Shown here one piece after another: positions 13,444 through 25,108 of a stretch of 64,000 bases of DNA. The notes under the pieces are model-generated. The model did not search any database. It saw nothing but the letters and a program-made list of their open reading frames with translations, and had not been told where the DNA came from. Within the stretch, counting starts at the first letter, position 1. Each line of letters starts with the position of its first letter. The translations under genes were made by a program, and so were the position numbers. The stretch covers positions 62,001-126,000 of the forward strand of contig JAODTK010001854.1 of assembly GCA_026419785.1 (NCBI GenBank), given 5' to 3'. This DNA is from Sclerodactyla briareus (Eukaryota; Echinodermata; Holothuroidea; Dendrochirotida; Sclerodactylidae).

Positions 13444-13808
13444 TTCCATATTTTGTAATTGCACGCGCACGCGCGTGCACACTACACATACACGTTACAA
13501 GCAGATACACGCGCACACATATACACACGCCTGTCTGACCGCTAAGAACAATTTTCCTTCTTAGCGAGGAGTCACAATGGCCCGGAGTTGCGAAATATCA
13601 TCAACAATCTGTGAAATTTTGTATTTTCGACAGAATTGCAATGAAATCGAGAATTCACCCGAAAATGTCTCTTCTCCCCCTAAATTTCAAAAATTAAAAA
13701 TCATAAACTATTTTTGAGCGGAAAAAGTTTGAAGTATTCAATCACATTCACATGCACGCACACACACACACCACAAAACACAAACACACACGTGCGCGCA
13801 CACACCTT
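13444..13808. repeat. CA / CG alternating purine-pyrimidine runs
   Basis: Interrupted (CA)n and (CG)n runs at about 13460-13530 and 13745-13805, including GCACGCGCACGCGCGTGCAC. Ordinary sequence lies between the two clusters. Such alternation can adopt left-handed DNA, but nothing here shows that it matters. Confidence 0.7.
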
Positions 13809-14659
13809 TCCAGTGCACCTCATTTCTGGACCAATCATCAGCCATTGGTGTCACATATTAGGGGACCCCGGAATGAGAGCTTCCAACCCCCCATAAATGT
13901 TACCGTAGCAACTGTTGTTATGGCGACCAGCAACAGTGAATACAGACGAAATGGCAAACTGAAGTGTGACCGCTACCCTGACTGTATAGTGTCTACTTGA
14001 CATTTATATAGGTAAACGCATATCTACGCTTTCGGTGTCCAAGCAGCCAAATGCGTCCATTTTAAAATGAACCCGTATCAGATTTACATTACTTTTCCGG
14101 GCATTAGCTATAATCTGAAACAACATTGCACTGCATTACCGCGTAAATTTAATTTAATTTGGTCGCCAAGTGTTGCCGTTATTGCCACGGCAACATCGTT
14201 CAATACCTAGTGAGGTTACGTGAAATTCAATGAGGAAATAACTGTGAGCCATTTTCTTATATAAATGTCTTTAGTATGCTTCCATAATTAAAACATTCCC
14301 TGAAACATCATGCCGTGTCCGTGCACCACGGTGGCATAATTTTAGCTAGCCTGACAACGTTGGAAGCAATAATTGGTTATATAATGCAAAATTACACATT
14401 CACCATTTGATTAGTGTGTAACATGACTATACGTTCTAAACTACATTCAAATCATGGGAAGTAAAATTTGCTTTGACCTCAAAAGGCTTTTGAACGCCAC
14501 TAAATTGATAGATTCAGTTTGCGTCATTTTATTTTATTTTATTCCATCTCTAGTGACTGGACCCCCTGTAGATTGTGTTATGCCTACTAGTTTCGTCGTC
14601 CGGAGATTGGATTAGCTCCGTCGGTATTTATAAAGGTCCGAACTGTTGAAGAATAACTG

Positions 14660-14780
14660 CTAATCCCCGGACCGATCAGCTTTCAGGTGGTGTCTTTGGA
14701 CAAAACCTTCATCTCCATCTTCATGCCCCTCTCCACCCAGGTGCTATTTGGGGAAACGTTGTAACTCGAGTACAACCGGC
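14660..14780 (+). repeat. Dispersed repeat, CCCCTCTCCACCCAGG type, copy 1
   Basis: The block CCGATCAGCTTT ... CTTCATCTCCATCTTCATGCCCCTCTCCACCCAGGTGCTATTTGGGGAAACG recurs in diverged form at 46.62-46.74 kb, in the same orientation (GACCAGCTTTTGCG ... GCCCCTCTCCAACACCCAGG ... TTGGGAAACG). It has no coding features. The middle shows no obvious tRNA-like promoter boxes, so the class is not assigned. Confidence 0.45.
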
Positions 14781-15279
14781 GCTGTACCAGCCGCTTCCAT
14801 TTCTCTCCGGATTTTGCGTTCCGGTTTCTGCGATCAGAGTGGTATCTGTAAAGCGTTTTGGTCAAGTCCGTGGAAAGGCACCATTACAAATGTTTTGGAG
14901 CATGCGCTGTGAACAGCGACTAGCTGCGGGAAAAGCTAATTGACCTCTAACGACACTCGGCCCAGGTCCACCTGCTGTGAATATCAAACGAAGAGGGCCA
15001 GTGCTGCCTGTACAGCAGTTTTCTTCCCTGTCCCACTCTCTCGTGCTGGGCGCTCAGCGAGGAAATCAAACAGGTTACCATTGGTATGGCCCGACGGGAG
15101 GGAACCCCCAACAACCGTGTGGAAGGCCGGCGCTTCATCAATTGTGCCAACTGCTCGGTCTAATATATAAAGCCAGATATGTCTGTGATATTATCATTAT
15201 TATTATTTGGAAATCTCGAGAAGCATTGGGTCAGTTAAAGGATGAAAGATTCTTGGGACTCTGAGAAATGTTCTGGGTT

Positions 15280-16320
15280 GGGTCCAAGGCGGTCCGCAGT
15301 AGTACATGATCTTTTCTCTCTACTGCTCGGTTTGGAGCTGCGGGGTCATCCTAACTGACTGGAGATGAAACTAATTGTTCCCATTATTTCTGTGCCTGGC
15401 ACGCTACGCTCATCTCGAACAGAATTCGTCGGCAGCTGATAGCACATTAGGATACCTATTCAATCGGGTTTCAATTTCGTGAACTGACGAATCGTGTTTT
15501 TGCTCTCCGTGTCCTGCCTGACTGTCTGAGAGAGTGCGAGAGTCTTGAATGAGGTTTTCGTGTAACATATATACATATATGTCAATATTCGCAAGCTTCT
15601 TGGTTCTGTGGGTGGAGGATTAGCTCGTCAGAAACCCATCTGACTTGCCTGATGCACCTGATATTCTGGTCGTATTCCAGAACTGGGATTACTTCAACGT
15701 GTACTGGTGTTGTTTTCTTACTTCTTCCTCGTTGTCTGAGGGGTGGGACAGGGGTGTTCTAGCTCGAACACAAACACCTCCGAGAACTGGATTGTGGTGA
15801 GGTTCGAAGGTAGCACTGATGCGGGGTTTCATTTGGTGAAGTCGGGGCCAGCTCCTGACGCGGCGCGAACGTTGGCAGGCGTTTGCTGCGATACCTGTAG
15901 AGTTCGATGACTCTCTTGTGGCACTTAGTCCAGAGGCTATTATGACTCCATACGTCATTGACTATAATAGGACCAAGTCCCATTCTTTCAGTGGTACGTC
16001 GGTCAGTGCTGTTGGGTAAGTTCATTGCATGGTTGAGTGAGAACGTGGAGATCTTTCATCTGCTCAGCAGTGTCAGCAAAGTCCTGTGTCATGTGACCCT
16101 GAGGCGGCGCCTCGGACTGGCATGTGTCGTGTCAGAAAATCAACGGGATAGTTAGCGTGTGGCGGTTACAATGTCCGCTCAGAGGGGCCAAGCTCCATTG
16201 TTCCTCCAGTCTTAATATATGCGGAGGCATGAACGCTTACTGTATCGCTGACGGGAGACTCTCGGTAGATTCCTCTGATTATATACAGATATACCCCACT
16301 TGCAAACTGCGATTTTTTTT
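15280..16320 (+). mobile_element. Decayed non-LTR retrotransposon (LINE), reverse-transcriptase 3' half
   Basis: Translated across many frame breaks, the plus strand gives successive blocks of a LINE reverse transcriptase: NRIRRQL followed by a FALRVL-like block near 15420-15540, CGVSFGEV near 15820, SENVEIFH near 16045, and RRRLGLACVV followed by a rank of RT-C-terminal remnants (near 16100-16250, matching the usual xVxRRIGLAxxVMxSLxxxVWRCRYLxxxTKLxxxxxLVLPVLLYGxETWTL pattern in spacing). At DNA level it is related to the copies at 56.6-58.5 kb. Stops and indels everywhere mean it is long dead. The clade is not assigned, although the block style is that of a widespread invertebrate and fish LINE group. 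Confidence 0.6.
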
Positions 16321-19300
16321 AATTTTTTTTTTTTTGGGGGGAGGGGGGCATATGGCGTGTCTCTCTACGGACGACCCTGTCGTCATTGTACCCTGCTGCC
16401 AGTCCGAGCCCGGTGTGGTGGGTGCGCCTTGCCGGCACAGGTCCACACCGCATTTCCAAATAGATTGCTATATGTCTAGGTGTTGTCCAAAAGCGGATAA
16501 CAACTCCCCCCCCCCCCACCAGTTGACTCCCCATGCTGACCTTGACGCATCCTGGGTTTCTTTATCAACCAAATCTTGAAAGAAAATGAAACTGTCATCA
16601 ACTTCACATGATATCGTGGCTCTTGCGACTCCAAGTGAATTGAAAAATGAATAGACCATAATAGACCAAACGTCGGCTATGTATGACCCAGCCGGGTTTT
16701 GAGGGGACTATTCGTAATATTATAAACGTGAAAGTCTTTACATGGCTCTGCATTTTTTCTCACCTACTCTTCTCAAGTTTATGAACTTGCCATAAAACGA
16801 TATATAAAAAACAAAAAAACAAAAACATTACATGCTGCTATATAACGACTGGTTGACTGGGTCTAACGCTTCGTTTAATCGTTGAGGCAGGGTGATCTTC
16901 CAATATTACCAACCATTTATATAGAACACTGTCTTACACGTCAGTCTACAACTGCTGCTCGCTCTATGTATGCTCTCGTATATGATTTTAACTGTTCAAA
17001 CAACGTGATACCGTCATTCTTTCATGTTCTGTTGGTGACTTCGGCGTATTGTATATTGAACTAAAGAAGCGACAATTCAGAATAGGCTTCATTAGGCCCG
17101 ATCACTCATACCCAATCTCTAATAATAAAACATATTAATTAGTTACAGCGACTGAAGTCGATTCAGTGGGGGTAGTGACAGCTGACGTCTTCGACGTCAA
17201 ACTCGCTCTTCGTCGCGAGCCTTTCTCCTTTGCTGACTTTTGGTGTTGAAGTGGACTCTAGAAAGAACGGTTCAGGAATTGAACACTTTCTGAAAAAATT
17301 GCGACACTTTCGCAAACGTATTTAACACCTCTAAACGTTTTGTAGTTTTATCAGAAATCCAATACTACGTATGGCAATTAAACATAGTATACGTTCAGGA
17401 ATTTGGCATGATACCGTCATTTGCATGACGATAATTACGAAGAGGGTCTGGGTGTTTAATTCCTAAACACTCATATGTGGATGCACTTGTCCTTTCCATG
17501 AATTAGTTGAACTATCATTATCACTAGCCATCTCTGTATCCCACACTGGATTTCCAACTCTAACTAACGGAAAAAACCCGACAGGAACGTGTCACTCGTA
17601 ATTCACTAGTCCGTAAAATTTGACCACACGTCTTGGAATAAAATATGGATAACTCCCGCATTTATTTACTGATAGGGATTTCTTTAATGCAGCTTTTCCT
17701 TTTTGTAAATACCTTGCGCGTTTTTGTGGATGCCTGGCTAAATTGTATTCCACTAAATATAACCGAATTTGACTATTCAAATAATATTATTGTATCCAAA
17801 TGGATGAGAATCACGTACTCACACACACATTTTACCTAAATTGCATTTCAGTAAAATGTAACCAAATATAACTATTTTTTATAATTGTATCCGAATGAAA
17901 TCACGTAATAAGCAGTTTCGGCATTATTCGTATAGCAAGTATTAAGCATGATACCGTAGCCTATTATTCTATTGAATTGATATAGGTGCATATAGTATCA
18001 GTGTGCATTTTTGCTCAAGATCATCACGAATTATATCCAACATAATAGGAATGAAATAGATTGTAAAAATAATTGCCTGACATTCATGAATATCGAGTGT
18101 TCTATTTTCGGATAATAGGCATTTGTGTTTTCGATTCCAATTGAAATATGAATGCGGAATCAAGTCAGGCATGTTCCAATTATGAATATATAACCAAGAT
18201 GGTATGAGTGTATATATGTGTCATACGAGAGGATGTGCTAAAATATACCAACATATCACATGCCTCTTGGCAATGTTAGGTAGGAACGAAGAAAAAAAAA
18301 ACATGAATGAAATAGCGCTACTTCCAGACAAGTTTGGATAATTTCGGGACTGTCCAAATCTGTTATCCAGTTTTATTCCTAATATAGAATGATTCGTCAT
18401 TAATTTCACAGGAGGTTCAGGTAATTGGTTGATAGCATAACCATGTGTATAACATGTTGAGCCTTCATCTGAAATATCACCTCAGAAATACATCTAGTAT
18501 ATAGATTTCCTTGCTCTTAATGTACGATATATCTTTGTATAAAAGGCTATTGTTTTTTCAGCACAAATAAAGACATACTTTTGTTAATATGAATCTCATC
18601 TAGAATATCTTCTCAATGGATTCACCATGATTTCCCGAACGGCTACATAATTCTCATTATTCTGATATATACGATGCGCGAATGCCTTACCGCAGTAGAG
18701 TATCCATGTCCTCGTATCATCCTCAGCGATTACTGTTACCATATATGGATCGTTCACGCGCATCAAACGCACCCGTGTTGCTCCGCCATGTACAAACCAA
18801 ACAAATAATTTCAATTCAACAACATCCACGGTGTTTCCACTTCGAAAACAAACACGTGTAGCAAATAAACAAACTGCGAGAATAGACATCCTAATAAACA
18901 AAGCTAACGATCTCAGTGATTTGTGAAGGATGAAGCTATACGCCTATACGTATACTCTCGTCTTATTTAATTAAATCCCCGAATGGTAAAGTTTTTTGTA
19001 TCGGCCCCTTAACCGAGTCGTTTCGCCCAAGTGATCCCAGAGTACCATGTAACTATTATTAAGCCTGTCCCCAGTGTACACATCTACCCCAGACGTGCGC
19101 GCTAACTCCTCCGAGTGTCTTCAACGACAATCCAAACTCATAAATTCCGAAGTTACGACACGCGAATCGGCATAGCCGGAATTTCTCCACCCGTGACATC
19201 TTTCGGGGTCCGCTGGCGATAAATCGAGTTGGCCCGTGATCTGACCCCTCGTGTTCATCACGATATCAAACTGCAAGGGGCAGCGGTTTTGATAAAACGA

Positions 19301-19994
19301 AAGGACCGGGGGACGGGTAGGAATACCTTCGATAGGAGAGTGATTTATTACGCGCGATTTCCCCCTCACGAGTACTGGTCGTAAATAGGTTGGGCTATAA
19401 TACCGACGCGTGACGGATGAACATCGTTTAATTCGGAATGTTACGTTAGGATATAGGTGTAGATGTTGTAGTATTTTATTAGTAATATATCATTTTTATT
19501 GCCGTTTGCCTACTGTTTTTTTTTTTTTTTTTATAGTATACGAGTGAAACACTTGGTTAGGTTACAGTACGCATAGGAATTCATAAGCGAGCATCGAATT
19601 TTCTTATATGGTTATGTATTCACTAGTTTCGCTTTTTCTGATGACCGGTTTACGTAGGCTTACTTGTTGACTATATGGCCAGGTTATCATGGTTTAGAAT
19701 GAAATATATGTTAAATGTCCAAACGCGTATAACCTATATACATGGCCAAACGCATTATAACTATGTTGCATCATCTTGATGATCTAAGTGAAGTATCCAT
19801 TATCTGGAGCAATGGTTGTTCAAAAGTAATTTGTCATGTTTCGAATTGTGCCGGCTTACTGAGAGGAGAGCATTGTTTCTATGTACGTGTGTAAACCTCA
19901 GGGAGCGAATAACAACATGGGTAATAACACTAGTAACTACAGGAGGTAGATCATTATTATATTAACAGACATGCTGGTATGTGATGAACAGATC
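16321..19994. other. Gene-free stretch apart from one weak small-protein candidate
   Basis: AT-rich sequence with short poly-T and poly-G runs near 16313-16350 and a poly-C run near 16507. Only one open frame is worth a mention (18.6-18.9 kb, minus strand, listed separately). No repeat copy from elsewhere in the window was recognised. Confidence 0.5.
18596..18901 (-). CDS. Candidate small secreted protein or exon, unrecognised
   Basis: A minus-strand frame of 101 codons begins with a plausible signal peptide (MSILAVCLFATRVCF after a short charged start). A mixed, non-repetitive sequence follows with blocks such as VVELKLFVWFVHGG and DDTRTWILYCGKAFAHRIY. Composition is protein-like in contrast to the AT-rich noise around it. 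I recognise no family and see no splice sites that force a larger model. A chance frame of this length is quite possible in 64 kb, so the call is weak. Confidence 0.2.
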   Translation of the reverse strand: MFIRMSILAVCLFATRVCFRSGNTVDVVELKLFVWFVHGGATRVRLMRVNDPYMVTVIAEDDTRTWILYCGKAFAHRIYQNNENYVAVREIMVNPLRRYSR

Positions 19995-20290
19995 TTTGAA
20001 ACATGGAAATCATGGACTTTGGGAGTGTTAGGATTCGAATGGAAAGCATAAGTGGCAGTTTTCAATGCCCTGAAGGGCTTTGTAAGAACTGCCAGCAGAA
20101 CTGCAAGTGCTATCCTAATCACATCAGCAAGTGTGCAGACTGCAATGACTGCAACTTAGACAATTTCCATATCCTAGCCAGTGGTAACACAGATTTTGAG
20201 ATAAAAATCAAAGAAGCTCTCTATATAAAACAGTTAAAACCCAGTCTGAATAACCAGCTCTACCGCACATGGATCTTCCTTTAATTCTAC
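19995..20290 (+). mobile_element. Penelope-like element, C-terminal remnant
   Basis: A 93-codon plus-strand frame (20003-20284) ends in a pattern typical of the C-terminus of invertebrate Penelope-like and related RT polyproteins: a cysteine-rich stretch, then F-HILASGNTDFEIKIKEAL, then YIKQLKPSLNNQL and a stop soon after. Established family knowledge: a 'xxEALxIKxxxPxLNxQL' block closes the GIY-YIG-type endonuclease region in many such elements. The upstream part is only partly alignable by eye and no RT core lies upstream, so this is a 5'-truncated fragment. Confidence 0.6.
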
Positions 20291-22087
20291 TTAGTGTATT
20301 CTGATGTATTTTGATGTTGTAGTTGATACCATTGAAGACTCAAGGGACTAATCGCGATTTTGTACTTCATTACCTGAAGTGGGAGATGGGAATCTCCGGA
20401 GATGTTCGTAATTAACATGTACTTTCAAAACATTTATGTTCTATAATTTGCTCCTTTATTTGGTTCTATTACTGCGAAACTCCTTAAACTAAACGAGATT
20501 TCGTAGGACTTGTAAGGGCATGAGCTGGGCTGTGGGCGGATGTCATCGCATAGATTAGAAATGTGAAGGGGCCTGAACGGGGAGGTCCCGGCTACATGAT
20601 GTTCGTTCATCGTTGCGCATGCACTGAGCACACGTCAGCACGTGGAACACTCGAGGAAAACGAGCCTAAAAGAAGAACATCTTGCAGGTGCCTTGCATAC
20701 CCGAGTAATTACGCTTCCACACCATTAGGATGTGAAATGATGGTAAATCGATTTATACCCAAAGCTCATATATAATTCGCAGTTTGATACCTCTCTTCGG
20801 TTTTGGGGGATTCGACTGACAATAATTCTAACCGAAATTCTACACCAACCGTATCAAGAAATCTCTCGCGATCGCGCGGAATGACGTTAGAATATTGCTG
20901 CGGCCCATTTACTTCGTGAACGAAGGCAGTGTACGCGACTTGGCACGTATCTGTGCAGCAACTGGTGAAGCTGTATTTTTTTTTCTACTTGGCCTTCACG
21001 ACTAGGAACAAAATGGCGACAATTCTGTTGAAAGTTTGAAGATGAAATGGTTCAATGTTTGCTTAGGAATCGAAATTGTCCTACGACCAGTGCTGCAGGG
21101 AGATGGTCGAATGGAACGCATCTATCGCTAGCTCCCCACCCTCATTGCACTACGTACACTCAGCACTACGTACACCCAGCTATGCGTAAATTCAGCACTG
21201 TGTACACTCAGCTACGTACACTCAGCCAGTCAGCACTGCGCACACTCAGCACTACGTACACTCAGCACTACGTACACCCAGCACTGCGAACACTGCAGTA
21301 TCTCTCACAAAAGATGAAAAAAGATTAAATAAAGGTCGTGAACACCAGTATAGAAGCACAAGTTAAATCGAACGCTATGTTTATATGATATAGCTCAAAG
21401 TTGATTATTAAGTCAGAAGTCAGGGTAGACGTTCTTTGGAACAGAACACTAATCACAGATCCGAAATAAGCGCAAATGCAACATCATATGAGAAAAATAC
21501 CGCCCTAATGACGTCATAGTGGAAACAAGAGACTAAACCCTGTACATGGTTCAGTGGGGCAGTTTCCTTGACATCGCGTATCGAACTTTATCAGGTTCAT
21601 GGATAGTCCTTCTTCCCAATCGGCACAAGAGGTGAAATATTTCCATCAATATTTATACCACTGCGAAAAAAATCGCCACACGGGCACGTTAAACAAGCGC
21701 AATCGTAACGTCTTGGGAGTCTGCGGGGCAAAGATGCCGTGGTGTAGAATCAGTTAAAACTTTATTAAGACAACCAATTGTTTTATACCTAACTTATGCC
21801 TCCAACCTCCCCACCTAAACGTCTCTCCTCTTGCATGCAGAAATCTCGATAGATTATGGTAAATCCTGATAATGAACCATCGCCCCTTGTGGAAACAAAC
21901 CATTGCAGACTAAAACCCAACATGTGGAAACGCTCTCTTTCTGGTTCACCAGCAAACCGAAACTAGAGAGTGAATTGTGTCACAGAAAAATCATATTCCC
22001 CCCTCCCCCACAGAAAGGAAGGCTCTGCTTAACTGGAATGTGGACAGATAGCTCAACACATGGCGTGCTTGCTTTGCGGAAGCGATG
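20291..22087. other. Gene-free stretch with a minisatellite
   Basis: No supported gene. The 20291-20410 part probably includes the 3' untranslated end of the Penelope-like fragment. The only structured part is the CACTACGTACACTCAG minisatellite at 21.15-21.30 kb. Confidence 0.5.
21148..21297. repeat. Minisatellite of about 16-17 bp units (CACTACGTACACTCAG)
   Basis: About nine imperfect copies of a unit like CACTACGTACACTCAGC, with variants ACCCAGC, ACTGCGCACACTCAGC and ACTGTGTACACTCAGC. The array starts and ends abruptly. It is translated in one frame as repeated TLSTTYTQHYVHPA-like peptides, which explains the open frame there; I do not read that as a gene. Confidence 0.85.
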
Positions 22088-22546
22088 GGAGTAATGTACA
22101 AACAAACCTCTCTCAAAGAGAGCTCAATAGGAAAGGAATCGTTGTGGGAAATTGGGGTGGTAATTGATTGGATTTAATTGAAATCTTATCAGTATTCACA
22201 TTATGCACACAAATATGTAAACTCGCCTAGGCCAGTGGATGATCCATCCACCCACAAAGTTTCATCCCCTGATCGCATGTACGGGTATGAGTGAACGAGA
22301 CGACAGAACGACGAACGAACGAACGAACGAAAGGACGGACGGACGAACATGGCGACTTGTTGAGCTGCTATAAATTAGGTGGGTGGATGAACATGCCACT
22401 GGGGTCTAGGCTGAGTTACTTTTTTTGCACAGTGGTGATTGTGAGGGTGTAGTAGATTCGATTAATCCAATTAATTACCCCAAATTTGTCTACCCACAAC
22501 CCTTCCCATTGACCTCTCTGGGAGAGTGTTTTGTTTACATTACTCC
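22088..22546. mobile_element. Foldback MITE with a GAAC/GACG tetranucleotide centre
   Basis: Arms of about 170-180 bases pair imperfectly. Left GGAGTAATGT at 22088 pairs with ACATTACTCC at 22537-22546; CTCTCAAAGAGAG with CTCTCTGGGAGAG; GGTAATTGATTGGAT with the AATCCAATTAATTACC block; and CGCCTAGGCCAGTGG with CCACTGGGGTCTAGGC. The centre is a GAAC and GACG tetranucleotide run (about 22308-22346). There is no coding capacity. A related, partly deleted copy lies at 49.26-49.56 kb. Confidence 0.75.
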
Positions 22547-23658
22547 TTCAAGCTGCAGGATGGGATGCTGGTAGAAGGGGGACTCATTTTAATTTGTATG
22601 TCAACATTGAGGTGGATGGATGGGAATACAGGCAATGGGGGAGGGGATATGCATATGCAGTTCTGTGGAAGATTTGTCATCACCTCTCATGATGTAGGGG
22701 GGCTGGCTAGGACTTTCAATTTGGATTCCAAGTGTGTTCCACTGTCCATTGCTACAGGCCTAGGAGTTGTGCCTGGTAAACATAAAGTTTTGTGGGTACA
22801 TATAAGCTTAATATACGGCCTAGAATAGTCAGTTGGGTCTTCGTGCGGGCACTGATAGCAAAATTAGGCTAATGTGGTAGACATGTTCCAAGCCATTCCA
22901 AGGTTATGACAGATGTCAGTAAAGCTCAATTAAATGTGAACAACAATAATGTGGATTGGTGAAGAACATGCAGTGTATTCGCCACAGGAATTTTGCCGTC
23001 CGCTGCTATCAAGACGTTTCGACTTGCGCTCGCTTATAAATACTTCCGGCCTGTTTTTACTATGGGCATGCGGATTTAACGCTGTGAACTGGCACCCAGA
23101 ATTTACATCGCCACTGTCGTTTCCAGTTGATTGAGTTGTCCCCCTGCTCTATTGCCTTATGAAGTTTCGATTCATATAGTGCCTTATGCCTTAAAACAGG
23201 GCCTCAAAGCCCTTCGGACAATACTCCCCCTGGTTATTACTAAAGCTCATCCCCCTCGTGCACAGACGTGGGTGTATACATAGTAGAACAATACACGGTT
23301 TTTAATATAGCTAAGGGAGTGTTGGCTTAGCCAGGGTCCGGAGGGTGATTACTCTTGTTGAATATAGCATGGGGCGTCTACCGTGCTGTGATGATAGGTG
23401 GAGTAGGGGATGGGGCACTGATTGAAAATTCGCTAAGCTCGAATAGAAAAAGGAGCATACGACCTATGCTTGATCGTTTGTCAGTTTACTTTGTGTGTAT
23501 TTATATACTAATATGAATGGTATAATAAGCACGTGTCTTTCGCCCAGATTAAAAACAAGAAAAGTGATTTTGGCAAACGAGCCATCGCCGTAGCCAATCC
23601 GAGTTATTTGAGGATATAGCAGTGGCTCTGCTTCCGACTGAGTACGCAAATGTCACCT
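22547..23658. other. Gene-free stretch
   Basis: No supported gene or repeat copy. Two open frames (22526-22828 and 22949-23134 on the plus strand) are unrecognisable and have no supporting splice or repeat evidence. Confidence 0.5.
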
Positions 23659-25108
23659 ACATGACCTATTAGGATATGATCATGATTTTACGGTTAATGT
23701 GGTACCGGACGGGAAGCCAGTGTAGGTTTTTGAGCGAAGGGGTGACGTCAGCGAATTTAGGCCGAATGTCATGAAGTAGGTACATCATTACACAAGTAAC
23801 CAAGATCCATGTCCAAAGTTGGTGGAGGGTGGGGAGGGGGTGGGTGTAAGAATATTTAGGTCAATAATAGCATCTCAAATTTCTTTGGAAAGTATGTCCC
23901 ATATTCCCGGAATCTGTGTTTAATACTAATCTAACTTGATTAATTCTCCTCATTGTGGGTGACAATTAGATGAGACTTCCACGCGAGACCTAATCAGTCT
24001 AATACATTACAATCCGCAATGAAGTGAACTCTCTTCGAGATCATCCCTGCGGAAAAAACGAACCTTGATTACAACGTAAAAGCCTTGAACTTCAAAATGC
24101 GAATGATGTCGAAATGTGACTGTGTATACAGGGCTTCTGGCTATAAATTAAGTACCATCGGTATTGTCTGTGGCATACGACGCTGGTCGAATGTGTGCTA
24201 TCGAAAGCAGCTAATTTTGGGGCTAGGCCTAGGTGACTAACGGTGTCGGTACTTAAGCTAATTATGACACGTCATACGCAATAATGATATAACTGTCGTA
24301 AATGTTTTTTTCTACAGGGAAGCCGAACGTAATCGAGTGGGGTTGACGATGTCATTGAATTACACCGATAAATTAGGAATGTTCTGTATTTTTGCTGACA
24401 GAGGCATTGAGCAGTTTGAGTGTTGCATGTTATGTTGCTGCAAATGGCAAAATGCTGGTTGGAAATTGAGGAATGAAGAAATATCTGGGAAGTATTACAC
24501 CTACTCGCTCCGCAGGAATTACTGTATGCTAATGGTGTGAGAGATGTGTGCTAAAGCTAGACTTTTTATGTCCATGTGTTACAAACAGAACATTTTTGTT
24601 GTTTTATATAATGTGCTAACAATCTGATTGATTGACACGTTATTACCACATATACGTTCATAACATCATTATATTATGGCCGTAAATCATTAATGTTCTA
24701 GAACTTCTCCGAAACTTAACTGGTATTACATCAACCAACCGCTCGTAGACGGGTTGCTTGGAGAAAAAAAATTGTTTAAAACTAAAATTAGAACGTACAA
24801 CCATATCGAATATGATAAAGCATGTGCATGGTAATTCATGTTACAGTTGAATCTATTCTGTAATACACAGTGAACAATATCCCTCGTTGCCGATTTCCGT
24901 TAACATCGTCTGCACACCTTCATACGAATACCATGGGGTACTTCGCTCGGTTTATTCACGTCGTGCCGTCATCCGATTAGGCGTTACTGAAACAGCACAG
25001 GCTATTAGCCTAATTAGTCTATAGGTCATAACACATAATTATCTTACGTACGTATCGAATTTTTATTGTACCAGTTTACGATGCGTCACTGACAATAAGA
25101 TATTTTAC
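23659..25108 (+). repeat. Tandem duplication, unit 1 (about 1.45 kb)
   Basis: Starts at ACATGACCTATTAGG and ends at GATATTTTAC just before the second unit. The two units are head-to-tail with no spacer and align over their full length. Differences are mostly one-base length changes and a few clusters of substitutions (worst around 24140-24220). The unit contains a G-rich block (about 23821-23847), CTACAGGGAAGCC after a T-run and a frame of 67 codons at 24337-24540 that is not preserved in unit 2. I see no recognisable gene in it. Confidence 0.9.

Larger units (their letters stand above)
11116..14655. other. Mostly non-coding, with simple repeats and one dispersed repeat
   Basis: No supported gene. 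It contains a strong hairpin at 11.9 kb, a dispersed repeat at 12.8-13.2 kb ending in a GC-rich GGCGGC tract, and CA/CG alternating runs at 13.4-13.8 kb, which are listed separately. The rest is AT-rich single-copy-looking sequence. Confidence 0.5.

Noticed and set aside
16124-16579. A 151-codon plus-strand frame
   Set aside because: Its first half is the C-terminal remnant of the LINE reverse transcriptase and its second half runs through T, G and C homopolymers.
21047-21328. A repeat protein of TQHYVHPALRTL-like units
   Set aside because: It is the CACTACGTACACTCAG minisatellite read in one frame, with no signal of coding outside the array.
24337-24540. A cysteine-containing 67-codon frame in the first duplication unit
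   Set aside because: The frame is broken in the second unit by one-base changes and no family is recognised.
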